Shown here: piece after piece, positions 24,347 through 33,187 of the stretch
Layout: each line of letters starts with the position of its first letter
How positions within the stretch are numbered: position 1 is the first letter of the stretch
Assembly (NCBI GenBank): GCA_963555835.3
Contig: CAUVWZ020000001.1
Location: 372,001-436,000, forward strand
Direction of reading: 5' to 3'
DNA length: 64,000 nucleotides
Source: JAPUME01 sp027294185
GTDB lineage: Bacteria; Acidobacteriota; Terriglobia; UBA7540; JAPUME01
Translations under genes and position numbers: made by a program
The notes under the pieces: model-generated
Database searches by the model: none
The model's input: only the letters and a program-made list of their open reading frames with translations
What the model was told of the DNA's origin: nothing

Positions 24347-27300
24347 TTATTCTTTGGTGATGGTTTCATCCAAATTCAGCAGCACGCGGGAGACGGCGGT
24401 CCAGGCGGCAAGTTGAACGGGAGTTACCTCTTTTGGCATTTGCGCGCGCTGAGCAGGGTCGTAACCCGCCAAACCCCACGGACTTAACCATCCTTCTTTA
24501 AGCCGCTCTGTCTGCTTATTCAGCAGAGAGAGCAATTCGGCGGATTCCTGCCCGCTCGGCTTCCGTGTCAGGCAGCGGCGGAAGGCGTAGATCAGGCGTT
24601 CGGCGTCCGTCTCGCCCCCTTCCTGAAGCGTTCGCAGAGCCAGGGCACGGGCCGATTCCAGGAAAAGGGTTTCGTTCAGGGTTGTCAGCGCCTGGAGGGG
24701 AGTGTTGGATCGTGTACGACGGACGACTGAGGTGTCACCCCCCGGCGCATCAAAGATCTGCAGCATCGGGTACGGCACCGAACGGTAACGGAACGTGTAG
24801 ATGGCGCGCCGGTAGCGGTCCTCGCCGGTGGCTTCGTGCCACGGCTTGGGTCCATAGCTCACGGGCGGAACGAACAGATAATCGGGGGCCGGCGGATAGA
24901 CGCTGGGCCCGCCGACCTTCGGATTCAGCAACCCGCTGGCGGTCAAGGCGATGTCGCGCACAATTTCCGCGTCCACACGGACCCGGGATCCCCGGGCGAG
25001 CAGACGATTGTACGGGTCGCGGGCAACCAGCTCCGGCGTCACATGGGAGTTTTGACGGTAGGTGGACGAGTTTACGATCCGTCGGTGCAATGCCTTCATG
25101 CTCCAGCCGTTATCCATGAACTCGACGGCCAGCCAGTCGAGCAGCTTCGGGTGCGAGGGAGGCTCACCTTGCGTCCCCAGGTTCTCGCTGCTGCTGACCA
25201 AACCGATGCCGAAATAGGATTGCCAGACGCGATTGACCAGAGCGCGGGCCGTGGTGGGCGATTGGCGGTCAACAAGCCACCGGGCGAAGATGAGGCGTGT
25301 TGGCGGACCGTTTTCTTGCGTGGTCGATAGGGGATGGAGGAAGACGGGCACGCCCGGGCGCACTACCTTGACCGGCTTGAGGAAATCGCCCCGCGAGAGA
25401 ACACTGGTTTCCCGCTCCTCCTTGCGGCGTTGAAGCACCAGTTGCGAAGTTCCTTCGGGATGGTTCCGCCACAGGTGAGCAATCTTGGCGTTGGCTGTTT
25501 TCCATTCGGGAACCGTGGTGCGCCAGTAACTGAAAACGGCCTCGGTTTGCGAGGGCGTGCGCCGTTCGCGCAGGATGGAGAGAATTTCGCGGACGTTTTT
25601 CGGAAGCGGATCAGCAACGGCGTTGGGCGCGGTGGTGATCGAAAGTCGGATTCGGCCGAAATTGTGGTTCTGATTATCGTCGCTGTTCCACCCGCCGTGA
25701 TTCTGACTTAAGAAAAAAGTGAGGATAGTCCCTTGGGGATAGGAAATGGGAGTTTCGAGTGTGAAGACGGCCTTGCGCGGCTGATTGCGTAGTCCCGGTC
25801 CTGCGTCGATGCCCCAGGCCGTGCTTACATCGTCGTCGATGGCAAACTCGATGGGACCCGTCACGCGGCGCAGGTCGCTCTTGTCGTAGAAGATGTCTTT
25901 CAGGGGCGTTTCGGGCAGCGAGATGTCCGCCGTAGCTCGGGCGATCTTGACCGGAGAGGCCTTCTTCTTTTTCGTCCTGTCAGCATACGTCTCCCCGGTC
26001 TCAGGTGCGTCGAGGGGGCCGGCCTCCACATCGAACTCCGTCAACGCGCCGGTTCCGTAAATGGAGCGGCCCGGTCCGCCCCGGGGGAGGTTGGGATCGA
26101 TCAGCACCTCGAGGCGAAATGCCGTGATTCCCTGGATGTCGGTCGTCACGATCATCTCTACTTTGTTTTTCGTGGGAGCGTAGCCCTGGAGGAGGAAAGA
26201 GCCGTCCTTCATCGGCAGATATCTTTGCCCGCCTGCGGAGGTTTCATCGACTTTCGGCCGGACGACGGTCCACTCGGGCTGATTGTCTCGGACCGAGTCT
26301 TCCCATGCAGCCATTCGCTTTTGCCAATCGGGATTCCGGCGCTTCAGGTCGGCTTCGATTTCGCGGGTCCCGCCGAAGAGTTCGGCCCGCTTCCTCTGCT
26401 CTTCCGGCGTATAGACCGAGATGCTGGCCTCGTGGGCGTTGTTCAAAAAAGCGAACATCCGGTAATATTCTTCCTGCCGGATGGGGTCGTACTTGTGGTC
26501 ATGGCACCGTGCGCACTTGGTGGTAAGGCCGAGGATACTTTTGCCGATGGTATCCATGCGGTCGAACATGGCCTCCATGCGGAACTGTTCCGGGTCGGTG
26601 CCGCCTTCCTCATTAATCATCGAATTGCGGAGAAAGCCAGTCGCCACATTCTGGTCCTGCGTGGCGTTGGGGAGCAGATCGCCGGCCAGTTGCTCGATAA
26701 TGAACTGGTCGTAGGGCAGGTCGCGATTGAAGGCGTTGATCACCCAGTCCCGAAAGAACCAGACCTGGCGCTGTTTGTCCTTCTCGTAGCCGTCGGAATC
26801 GGCGTAGCGCGCCGCATCCAACCACTGCCGCCCCCAACGTTCGCCATAGTGCGGCGACCTTAAGAGTCGCTCGACCTGTTTCTCGTATGCCTTCTTGCTC
26901 TTGTCGGCCAGAAAGGCGTCGGTTTCCTCGATCGTGGGCGGCAGACCGATGAGGTCCAAACTCAGCCGCCGCATAAGCGTCACACGATCCGCTTCCGCAG
27001 AAGGCGACAGGCCCTCTTTTTCCAGCCGTGCCAGGACGAAGGAATCGATGGGATTGGCGGACCAATTTCGATTGCTGACTTTTGGCAAGGGCGGTCGCTT
27101 TGGCGGCACGTAGGCCCAGTGCTTCTGCACCTCTGCCCCGACTCCATCCGGCCAGTCGGCTCCCTGATCAATCCACGTTCGGATGAGTTCAATTTGCGCT
27201 GCGTCAAGCGGATCTCCACCCATGGGCATTCGAGTCTGATCGCCGATTCCAGCCACCCGGCGGTACAGCGGACTTTCGGCCGCGTTATGGGGCTGAATCA

Positions 27301-27556
27301 CTTTTCCCGAATCGCTTCCGACCAGCGCGGCCCTCTTCGCGTCCAGCCGAAGCCCGAGCATTTGCTGGGTTGCTCCGTGGCAGGCAAAGCACGACTTCTC
27401 GAAAATGGGCAGAATATCTCTTTCGAAATCGACCTTCCCGAATGAGGCAGGGCTCACTTTCTCTTGTGCCTGACCCCGCACCTCGGCGCTCTGAGTCGCG
27501 AGAGCGATGGCCACGACCCCGGTCAAGAACGTAGTGAGAATTCGCTTTTTTAGCAT
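24347..27556 (-). CDS. PSCyt1-DUF1549-DUF1553 multidomain protein (planctomycete-type cytochrome)
   Basis: A large exported protein with the order PSCyt1 (PF07635), DUF1549 (PSCyt2) and DUF1553 (PSD1). From ATG 27556 a signal peptide is evident (MLKKRILTTFLTGVVAIALA). The haem motif CFACH follows at residues 56-60. DUF1549 includes GRQWLDAARYADSDGYEKD and a second C-x-x-C-H motif CARCHDHKYDPI. A carbohydrate-binding-like insertion lies in the middle. DUF1553 spans the last 300 residues (LVNRVWQSYFGIGLV, SSTYRQNSH, NTPLQALTTLNE). An upstream in-frame ATG at 27598 would add 14 residues before the signal peptide. It acts outside the cytoplasm, probably in redox or polysaccharide breakdown, together with its DUF1501 partner. 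Confidence 0.9.
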   Translation of the reverse strand: MLKKRILTTFLTGVVAIALATQSAEVRGQAQEKVSPASFGKVDFERDILPIFEKSCFACHGATQQMLGLRLDAKRAALVGSDSGKVIQPHNAAESPLYRRVAGIGDQTRMPMGGDPLDAAQIELIRTWIDQGADWPDGVGAEVQKHWAYVPPKRPPLPKVSNRNWSANPIDSFVLARLEKEGLSPSAEADRVTLMRRLSLDLIGLPPTIEETDAFLADKSKKAYEKQVERLLRSPHYGERWGRQWLDAARYADSDGYEKDKQRQVWFFRDWVINAFNRDLPYDQFIIEQLAGDLLPNATQDQNVATGFLRNSMINEEGGTDPEQFRMEAMFDRMDTIGKSILGLTTKCARCHDHKYDPIRQEEYYRMFAFLNNAHEASISVYTPEEQRKRAELFGGTREIEADLKRRNPDWQKRMAAWEDSVRDNQPEWTVVRPKVDETSAGGQRYLPMKDGSFLLQGYAPTKNKVEMIVTTDIQGITAFRLEVLIDPNLPRGGPGRSIYGTGALTEFDVEAGPLDAPETGETYADRTKKKKASPVKIARATADISLPETPLKDIFYDKSDLRRVTGPIEFAIDDDVSTAWGIDAGPGLRNQPRKAVFTLETPISYPQGTILTFFLSQNHGGWNSDDNQNHNFGRIRLSITTAPNAVADPLPKNVREILSILRERRTPSQTEAVFSYWRTTVPEWKTANAKIAHLWRNHPEGTSQLVLQRRKEERETSVLSRGDFLKPVKVVRPGVPVFLHPLSTTQENGPPTRLIFARWLVDRQSPTTARALVNRVWQSYFGIGLVSSSENLGTQGEPPSHPKLLDWLAVEFMDNGWSMKALHRRIVNSSTYRQNSHVTPELVARDPYNRLLARGSRVRVDAEIVRDIALTASGLLNPKVGGPSVYPPAPDYLFVPPVSYGPKPWHEATGEDRYRRAIYTFRYRSVPYPMLQIFDAPGGDTSVVRRTRSNTPLQALTTLNETLFLESARALALRTLQEGGETDAERLIYAFRRCLTRKPSGQESAELLSLLNKQTERLKEGWLSPWGLAGYDPAQRAQMPKEVTPVQLAAWTAVSRVLLNLDETITKE

Positions 27557-27598
27557 TTTCGGATTACTACCGAATAGAAATAAAAACCACTGCAGCAC

Positions 27599-28030
27599 AG
27601 TACGAGCCGCAGATCAAAGCCAGTTTTTTTTGCTGAAAGTCTTGATCAACAGGGTGGTCGCTCAACCGCTCCTTTAAGTAACAGCCTAGTCTGATTATTC
27701 AGTCTGCCGGGAGCCCGATCCAGGCTCTCTTTACAATGATTAGATTGTCCGAATTTCCCTTTTTCACGCCATTTTTCAATTATCATTTGGTCCGACTCTT
27801 ATCAAACCGGAATTAGTTTTTTGACCCTCCGGCAGTTGCGATTATACACGCGATTGCCTCCAGGCGAGCCCTCCGGGCATGGTTTTTCTCCCAGAGAGTC
27901 CCACCGGCTCCCAGCCACGCTTTTCCGGGTCCCAAAAACCCATCGCCTTGGCTTCCAGAACCAGCTTTTTCAGACACCTCTCCATTCCTGGGGGATATCG
28001 GAATCGTTTCCTTAGGTGTCACAGCCTTGG
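27599..28030. other. Intergenic stretch
   Basis: No gene recognised. The region next to 27598 should hold the promoter of the PSCyt1/DUF1501 operon. No strong -35/-10 pair stands out. AT-rich runs (TTTTTTGCTGAAAG, ATTATTCAGT) are present. Confidence 0.3.
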
Positions 28031-28184
28031 CTATCCCGACGGAGTGGACAGTCCATCTATCCGCCCCAGCATGCTGGCAATTAAACGTCTCGTCAAATGG
28101 CTTTCCGCCAGCAGCAACCAAATAATACAGGGCATGCTTGACCAGCCGTCCGCCCGTCGTCACCAATCGCTGCTGCAAGCACGT
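28031..28184 (-). pseudogene. C-terminal relic of a DDE transposase, frameshifted
   Basis: The minus strand reads CLQQRLVTTGGRLVKHA and then, one frame over, IIWLLLAESHLTRRLIASML and GRIDGLSTPSG, ending at TAG 28033-28031. This corresponds to the conserved C-terminal tail of IS1380/IS4-type DDE transposases (G-G-R-L-V-x-H-A-x-Y-Y-W-L-L-L-A-E). A single-base change has split the frame. The rest of the element is missing. Confidence 0.5.
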
Positions 28185-28261
28185 CAGCGACCAGTTCCGA
28201 AGGGCAGGAGGGAACCCAGAGGAGGGGGGAGGGCAGTTTTGGAAGCCCTGTCTCCTATCCC

Positions 28262-28376
28262 GTCAACGCGGGCCGTCGAAAAACATATGTTTCTGGGCCA
28301 CCTGATTACCGGACTTCTGGGTGTGTAGATTCAAAAAGTTAGGAGGGGCCATGCAGGAGGGTTTTGGGGCCAGGCC
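28262..28376 (-). repeat. Dispersed repeat Y, copy 2
   Basis: Same order of blocks as 15852-15967, directly following a kinase/TPR gene end. Its -35-like GTTGACG is not followed by a proper -10 box, so the next kinase start appears to have been lost. Confidence 0.65.
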
Positions 28377-29173
28377 TCACTCCGGAAAGTTCATCCGCCG
28401 CAGGAGGTCCTGGAAGCGAGGGTCGCAGCGGAGGGGGTCAAACCACGGGTCGGCCTTGAGAACCCACATCCCCCAGGCACGCTGCTCATAAGCGTTTCTT
28501 AGTGCCGCCACATCTTCCGCACTTTCTCCTGAAAGGGTCATCGACTTTTGCCGGGCTGCGACCGATTCGTCACATATGCCCTTCGCTTCATAAGCCCAGG
28601 CCAAGGATCGGTTCGCATTGGCGCTGTCCGGGTGCACCTCGAGCTCTTTGCGCGAATTCTCTATTGCACGGTCATACTGGCGTGCGAACATATATATACT
28701 TTGCACAGTAGAGTACGTAACGCCTGAAAGTGGGTCCAGATCCTGGGCGCGCTGCGCCTCTCGGAGCGCCTCATCCGAACGCCCGATTGCTATCAAATGA
28801 AAAGCATATTCTCCGTGAGCGCGGGCAAGGTTTGGATTCAGTTCAATAGCTCGCTTGAATTCTCGCTCAGCGCTCAACCAGTTCAATTCGTAATGGAAAT
28901 TGACGTATAGCCAATGAGACGTGCACCTCGGCAAGCATGTCATCCATCTCCAGAGCCTTCATGGCCGCCACTCTGGCCTTCGGATAACCTTCGTTACCTG
29001 CCATGTACCCGTTAAGGGCAAGAATTGCGCAAGAATTTGCTAGACGAGCGTAGCCCGCCGCCCAAATTCAACGCAAAAAGAACGGCTAGCAATGCCACAA
29101 CTGCAAGGGAGGCTACTACCCCATAAGGGTCGAAATTGAAAGGGGCCGCCTTCAAGGTTTCAAAAAGATCCGC
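28377..29173 (-). pseudogene. C-terminal half of a Pkn-type kinase gene: transmembrane segment plus TPR repeats
   Basis: Immediately after the GMC oxidoreductase stop, the minus strand reads ADLFETLKAAPFNFDPYG, then a membrane span VVASLAVVALLAVLFALNLG. After frame changes follow GYPKARVAAMKALEMDDML, and then 188 codons of TPR repeats (AEREFKRAIELNPNLARAHG, and so on) to the tail DPRFQDLLRRMNFPE. This is the usual C-terminal layout of acidobacterial membrane kinases. The kinase domain is not upstream; the GMC gene takes its place. At least one frameshift (near 28930) makes it non-functional. Confidence 0.8.
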
Positions 29174-30838
29174 TCAAAGATTCCCCTTTCGAAGCTGCTC
29201 ACCCAGGAACGTTGCTGCGCGCAGGGAAACGGCGATCACGCTCTCGGTGGGATTCTTTTCCGGGAAGGAAGGAAAACTGCTGCCATCCACGATAAATAGG
29301 TTTTTCAAATCGTGGGACTGGCAATAAGGATTGAGCACCGAGCGAGCGGCGTCGGTTCCCATCCGGCAAGTTCCCACGTAATGGGTAGGATCGACGGTTC
29401 CCGGGGCGTCGGGATTGATCACCTCACCGCCTGCGGCCTCGAGAAGAGCCCGGGTAACCTCCCGCATATCCCGAATCATGGCCTGTTCGCATTCCCCATA
29501 GCCGAAATGCAATCGGATCGCCGGCAGACCGAAACCGTCGCGCAGTTCGGGGTCGAGGTCCACAAAATTACCGGCGGCCTCCAGTGTCTGCCCCTGGCAT
29601 CCCAACGTAACCAGAGCAGGAACTACGTTGCGCAGCCTCCTTTTATGCTCACGGCCGAACCCCGGTAACCCTTTTATCGAATCCAATTCAAGAGCGCCGC
29701 TCGAATAGAGAATCTGCGCCCCACTGCCCACGTTAATCAAATAGCCGTTGGGAAAATTCGGATGTGGCTTATGGTAATAAGGATTGGGTACGGTGCCGTG
29801 GAACGAATCGGTCCCATCGTCGTTGATCGCTGGGCTCCCCGTAAGCGAATTGAGGTGCCCGAGGGTCACCAACTCGATGGTGGACTGGAGGTTCCTGCCC
29901 ACATCGCCTGAGCTGTTGGCCAAACCTTGGGGAAACAACTTCGAGCGCGAAAGCAGCAGAAGCCGGGCCGTTTCAATGGGCCCGCAGGCCAGCGCCACCG
30001 CCCGGCAGCGCACCCTCCGTTCTCGGCGAGATTTGAGCTCCCGATAAACCACACCGCCCACCCGATTGCCGGAACCGTCCAGCAAAACTTCGATGGCCAT
30101 AGCGCCCGTAACCAGAGTGGCGTTTCCCGTTTTCAACGCGGCAGGGATTTCGGAATTCGCCGAGGTGTACTTGGCATCCACCTCACAACCCTTCATGCAA
30201 TGCCCGCAGTAGTGGCAGCCCGCACGTCCGCGGTGGGGTACCGTATTGATTGCCTTGCGCGTGGAAATCATTTTGAAATGAGGACCGAGGTGCGACAAAG
30301 CGCGGCCGATCTCAAGCTCTCCACAACGGAAATTCAGGGGCGGGAGGAAGCGGCCGTCCGGGATAACTTCCAAACCGTCCCGCACGCCGCACACGCCCAT
30401 GAAGGTCTCCACCCGGTCGTAGTAGGGTGCCAGGTCCTCGTAGCCGATGGGCCAGTCCACGCCTACGCCGTGGAGAGCACGCAAGCGAAAGTCACGCGGG
30501 CCGAAGCGCCACGAGTGCGCCGCCCAAAGCAGCGTCTTGCCTCCCACCGCAGGGAGGATGAGATAGGAGGCTGGTTCGGGGCCAGCGTTGGTGTAGGAAT
30601 AGACAGCCGGATCACCGAACAAATGCCTGCTGCGTTCGGCCTGCAGCCCGCGGTGGGGAAGCTCAAAAGGCCAGATATGGCCGCGAAAATCCTTTCCGGG
30701 ATCTTTCCATTCGCCGATTTCCAAAATACAAACTTTCGCTCCGCGCTCGGATAGTGCCCTGGCGGCCACACCTCCTCCCGCCCCCGATCCCACCACGCAC
30801 ACGTCAAACTCGGTTTTTTCAATCTCGGAGTAACTCAT
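29174..30838 (-). CDS. GMC family FAD-dependent oxidoreductase
   Basis: A 554-residue GMC oxidoreductase related to the large subunit of gluconate 2-dehydrogenase and cholesterol oxidase-like enzymes. The FAD-binding Rossmann motif is VVGSGAGGGVAARALSERGA near residue 15, followed by GGKTLLWAAHSWRF. The C-terminal part has THYVGTCRMGTD and FIVDGSSFPSFPEKNPTESV, which carries the usual catalytic-region residues. A cluster GCHYCGHCMKGCEVDAKYT near residue 210 resembles the cysteine-rich loop of this subgroup. It oxidises an alcohol or sugar and passes electrons to a cytochrome or quinone. No signal peptide and no small subunit are seen next to it. It lies exactly between a kinase 5' part (31624-31139) and a kinase 3' part (29173-28377). 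Confidence 0.85.
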   Translation of the reverse strand: MSYSEIEKTEFDVCVVGSGAGGGVAARALSERGAKVCILEIGEWKDPGKDFRGHIWPFELPHRGLQAERSRHLFGDPAVYSYTNAGPEPASYLILPAVGGKTLLWAAHSWRFGPRDFRLRALHGVGVDWPIGYEDLAPYYDRVETFMGVCGVRDGLEVIPDGRFLPPLNFRCGELEIGRALSHLGPHFKMISTRKAINTVPHRGRAGCHYCGHCMKGCEVDAKYTSANSEIPAALKTGNATLVTGAMAIEVLLDGSGNRVGGVVYRELKSRRERRVRCRAVALACGPIETARLLLLSRSKLFPQGLANSSGDVGRNLQSTIELVTLGHLNSLTGSPAINDDGTDSFHGTVPNPYYHKPHPNFPNGYLINVGSGAQILYSSGALELDSIKGLPGFGREHKRRLRNVVPALVTLGCQGQTLEAAGNFVDLDPELRDGFGLPAIRLHFGYGECEQAMIRDMREVTRALLEAAGGEVINPDAPGTVDPTHYVGTCRMGTDAARSVLNPYCQSHDLKNLFIVDGSSFPSFPEKNPTESVIAVSLRAATFLGEQLRKGNL

Positions 30839-31138
30839 TTTTCATTCTCTCTTTTTCTGAAATCCTACGTCCACCGTCTCGCACCCGTCCAACTCCGAAG
30901 GCGACCGAATGGGCCGGAGCTTCGGATACCCTCGTCGACCTCTCGGTTGCGATGCGTCAAGGCACCGCCTCGTCCTGTCAGAAAAACAACCACCAACCCT
31001 AGAGCCCTGATTGCGAATTTGCAGTACGAGGCAATCCACCACTTTGACCGGTCCGACAGATTCTGTCTGCGGCACCCGCACCATCCCTATCACCACAGTT
31101 CGATATTAAACGTTAGGGCACGATACACAACCGAAAGA
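30839..31138. other. Gap between kinase fragment and GMC gene
   Basis: No recognised gene. An 84-codon minus-strand frame (31096-30842) has no familiar motifs. It marks the 5' junction between kinase remnant and passenger. Confidence 0.3.
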
Positions 31139-31624
31139 TTAAGAGTCCGGCTCGGCAAGAGCTTTCGCAAGGCCAAAGTCGAGCACCTTCACCATGCCTT
31201 CGGGCGTCACCTTGACGTTGGCAGGCTTCAGGTCGCGATGAATGACGCCCTTCTCGTGCGCTGCCTCCAGAGCCTCAGCAATCTGGGTGGCAATGGTCAG
31301 GGCCTCTTCCAGAGGAACCGCACCTTCCTGGATTCTCTCGGCCAAGGTTGGCCCTTCGACCAGTTCCAGTACCAGACAGTGGACACCGTCGGACTCTTCC
31401 AGTCCATAAATAGAGGCAATGTTGGGATGATTGAGAGAAGCCAGGACATGCGCTTCCCGCTTGAAGCGTGCCATGCGTTGCGAGTCGTTGGCGAAGACCG
31501 GAGGCAGGACCTTCAGGGCGACCTCACGCCCCAGCTTAGTATCGGTGGCGCAATACACCACTCCCATGCCGCCCGCACCGAGCTTGGCGGTGACGCGATA
31601 ATGCGCAATGCTCCTGCCAATCAT
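31139..31624 (-). pseudogene. Pkn-type Ser/Thr kinase, truncated after the DFG segment
   Basis: An intact 161-codon frame with MIGRSIAHYRVTAKLGAGGM, VALKVLPPVFAND, LEEALTIATQIAEALEAAHE, the complete catalytic loop HRDLKPANVKV and DFGLAKALAEPDS, then stop. Activation segment, APE motif and C-lobe are absent, so activity is unlikely. It is nearly the same paralogue as 11323-11850 but without the frameshift. Its C-terminal half may be the TM-TPR piece at 29173-28377, separated by the GMC gene. Confidence 0.85.
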
Positions 31625-31650
31625 AAAGAGGACTCTGAATTGATGTGGCT

Positions 31651-31679
31651 ACCCTAAGCTGCACTAGGGGGTAAGTCAA
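31651..31679 (-). promoter_or_regulatory. Kinase-type promoter, copy 5
   Basis: On the minus strand TTGACT (31679-31674), 17 bp, TAGGGT (31656-31651), 26 nt to ATG 31624, leader gccACATCAATTCAGAG. It lies 10 bp beyond the end of another kinase tail (31689), showing head-to-tail kinase order. Confidence 0.7.
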
Positions 31680-31688
31680 CGTGAGGAG

Positions 31689-31754
31689 CTACTCCGGAAA
31701 CTTCATCCGCCTCAGAAGGCCCTGGAAGCGGAGGTCGGAGCAGAGGGAGTCCAC
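31689..31754 (-). pseudogene. 3' end of a kinase/TPR gene (RFQGLLRRMKFPE stop)
   Basis: Reads VDSLCSDLRFQGLLRRMKFP-E-stop on the minus strand, homologous to the tails at 28377 and 36345. The upstream body of this gene is lost; an IS-B type end relic abuts it. Confidence 0.65.
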
Positions 31755-31755
31755 T

Positions 31756-31795
31756 CCAACCCTGACAGTAGAACTGGACCAAATCTTAGGGGTCA
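31756..31795 (+). mobile_element. Solo terminal-repeat relic of an IS-B type element
   Basis: CCAACCCTGACAGTAGAACT followed by GGACCAAATCTTAGGGGTCA closely matches the right end of IS-B (40857-40899: CCAACTCTAACATTAGAACT, GGACCGGTTTGAGGGGGTCA). The transposase genes are absent. Confidence 0.6.
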
Positions 31796-31797
31796 GG

Positions 31798-31986
31798 TCA
31801 CTCAGTGTAGACAACTTCCTCATGGGTTGCCCGCATTGTCATCTCCGTTAGCCACTCGTTGCAGCTACGGCAAACACGCATCCATTCACCATCAAATTGC
31901 AGCGTGATGCATGGCGGGCGAGAACAAACTTTGCATTTGCCTTCAATCATTCTGTGTTTTCCCTCAACTCTCCTCTTCCCCGTCAA
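31798..31986 (-). CDS. Small zinc-ribbon-like protein (62 aa or 50 aa)
   Basis: The frame contains CKVCSRPPCITLQFDGEW and VCRSCNEWL, two C-x-x-C pairs about 20 residues apart, typical of small phage or element-borne zinc-ribbon proteins. The start is uncertain: ATG 31986, or the later M of MIEGKCKVC. No family assigned. It lies between an IS end relic and a divergent membrane protein gene. Confidence 0.4.
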   Translation of the reverse strand: MTGKRRVEGKHRMIEGKCKVCSRPPCITLQFDGEWMRVCRSCNEWLTEMTMRATHEEVVYTE

Positions 31987-32173
31987 TTCTCACCGCGCAC
32001 CTGCAACACGTCGAGATTACGAAAGTACTCCCCCGGTAGTGGCCATTTGCGCTTGACCGTGTGCGTGCTAGTATTCTGGCAAGCTTCCCAAAACAAGCAA
32101 ACAGATGTTTACCCCACTCGGGAACGGGTAGTGCTAGAGGCCGTGCAGGTGCCCCGAAAAGGAGGATAAGCAC

Positions 32174-32701
32174 ATGACATCAGAAATGTCGGACTTTCAG
32201 GCAGTAAGGCTGGGTCTAGAAAGGGTGGAGAGGAATAAACGCGCCATCAGGCAAGCGGCTGCTGTGGTGTTGCTGCTTTTCGGCTCCATTGTAGTCTGGA
32301 GTTTCACGAGGAGTCGGACGGTAGAAGCAGAAAGGTTCGTTGTCCGAGACGGAAACGGGAAGATGTGGGCGGAACTAGGTGCGGATAGGGACGGGTCCTT
32401 CCTCCACCTTTTCGGTCCGAACGGCAAAATTAGAGTAGCAGTAACATCGACGGCAGAAGGCCCAACGATTGCCCTCCTCGACGAGGAGATGCAGCAACGG
32501 GCAGAGTTGGACCTTAGGCCGGACGGCTCAACGCTCCTCTTCTACGATCAAAACGGTAAGAAGCGAGTGGCCCTGGGTAATACTGTGCTGGGACCCGGCC
32601 TTTTGCTCTCGGATGGGAACGGGAATGGCCGCATAGTGGCGGACCTACACCGCAATGGCCACCCAAGAAAAGTATCTGTCAATCAGGCAAGCCGGGAATA
32701 G
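32174..32701 (+). CDS. Single-pass membrane protein with extracytoplasmic beta repeats
   Basis: A 175-residue protein preceded by a perfect AGGAGG about 7 nt before ATG. Residues 1-24 form a charged cytoplasmic segment, 25-45 a membrane anchor (AAAVVLLLFGSIVVWSF). The rest consists of four or five units of about 30 residues with the pattern F-x-x-x-D-x-N-G-K-x-R-x-x-L-x-x-x-x-x-G-P-x-x-x-L-x-D (ERFVVRDGNGKMWAELG, LHLFGPNGKIRVAV, LLFYDQNGKKRVALG, LLLSDGNGNGRIVADL). Such repeats recur in acidobacterial surface proteins of unknown function. Probably anchored in the inner membrane with the repeats in the periplasm. Confidence 0.7.
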   Translation: MTSEMSDFQAVRLGLERVERNKRAIRQAAAVVLLLFGSIVVWSFTRSRTVEAERFVVRDGNGKMWAELGADRDGSFLHLFGPNGKIRVAVTSTAEGPTIALLDEEMQQRAELDLRPDGSTLLFYDQNGKKRVALGNTVLGPGLLLSDGNGNGRIVADLHRNGHPRKVSVNQASRE

Positions 32702-33187
32702 CTGTTTCGCGATCGCCCTGCCAAGTGTCCAGGCTAGGGTCTGGTCAAGAATCGCGTTAGTAATGTTGCCAATATGTAAGACTTTTTAGTCACCGGCAGG
32801 TTGCTCTACACATACGAGATATACAATGACTACACCCGGGGATATCCGGGCCCGATTACAGAGGGCTACTTCTGAACGGGTCGAACTGGTACAAAATCTC
32901 GGTCAGGTCGGAAGGACCTCTCTACTCAGGAAGATTTGAATCCATCGGTCCTCGCCTCACAAAGGTTAAGAGTCGCTTGATGGGAGGCGGCATCTTCCCC
33001 TGCCTCGCAATGGGGGAAAGCATAGTGGCAGATTCGGGATTCTCAGAGAACTTTTTTGGATTTCTTGAGGGGAATCGGTCGCTTTCAAATCGGGGGGAAA
33101 TCTTGAAAACAACCCTCACGGAATAAGAAAAGCTTTCTTCAGCTGGAATCAGTTGGAAAGGCGGAATCCTCCGCGGGTGGGATGTGG
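32702..33187. other. Intergenic stretch with a solo IS-A right terminal repeat
   Basis: No gene recognised. It contains the 24-bp IS-A end at 32886-32909; the rest has no clear motif. Confidence 0.35.
32886..32909 (+). mobile_element. Solo right terminal repeat of IS-A
   Basis: The 24 bp are identical to the right end of IS-A at 35997-36020 and in the same orientation (CTGGTACAAAATCTCGGTCA, then GGTC). With IS-A's left end at 34771 it brackets the TPR gene. Confidence 0.65.
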
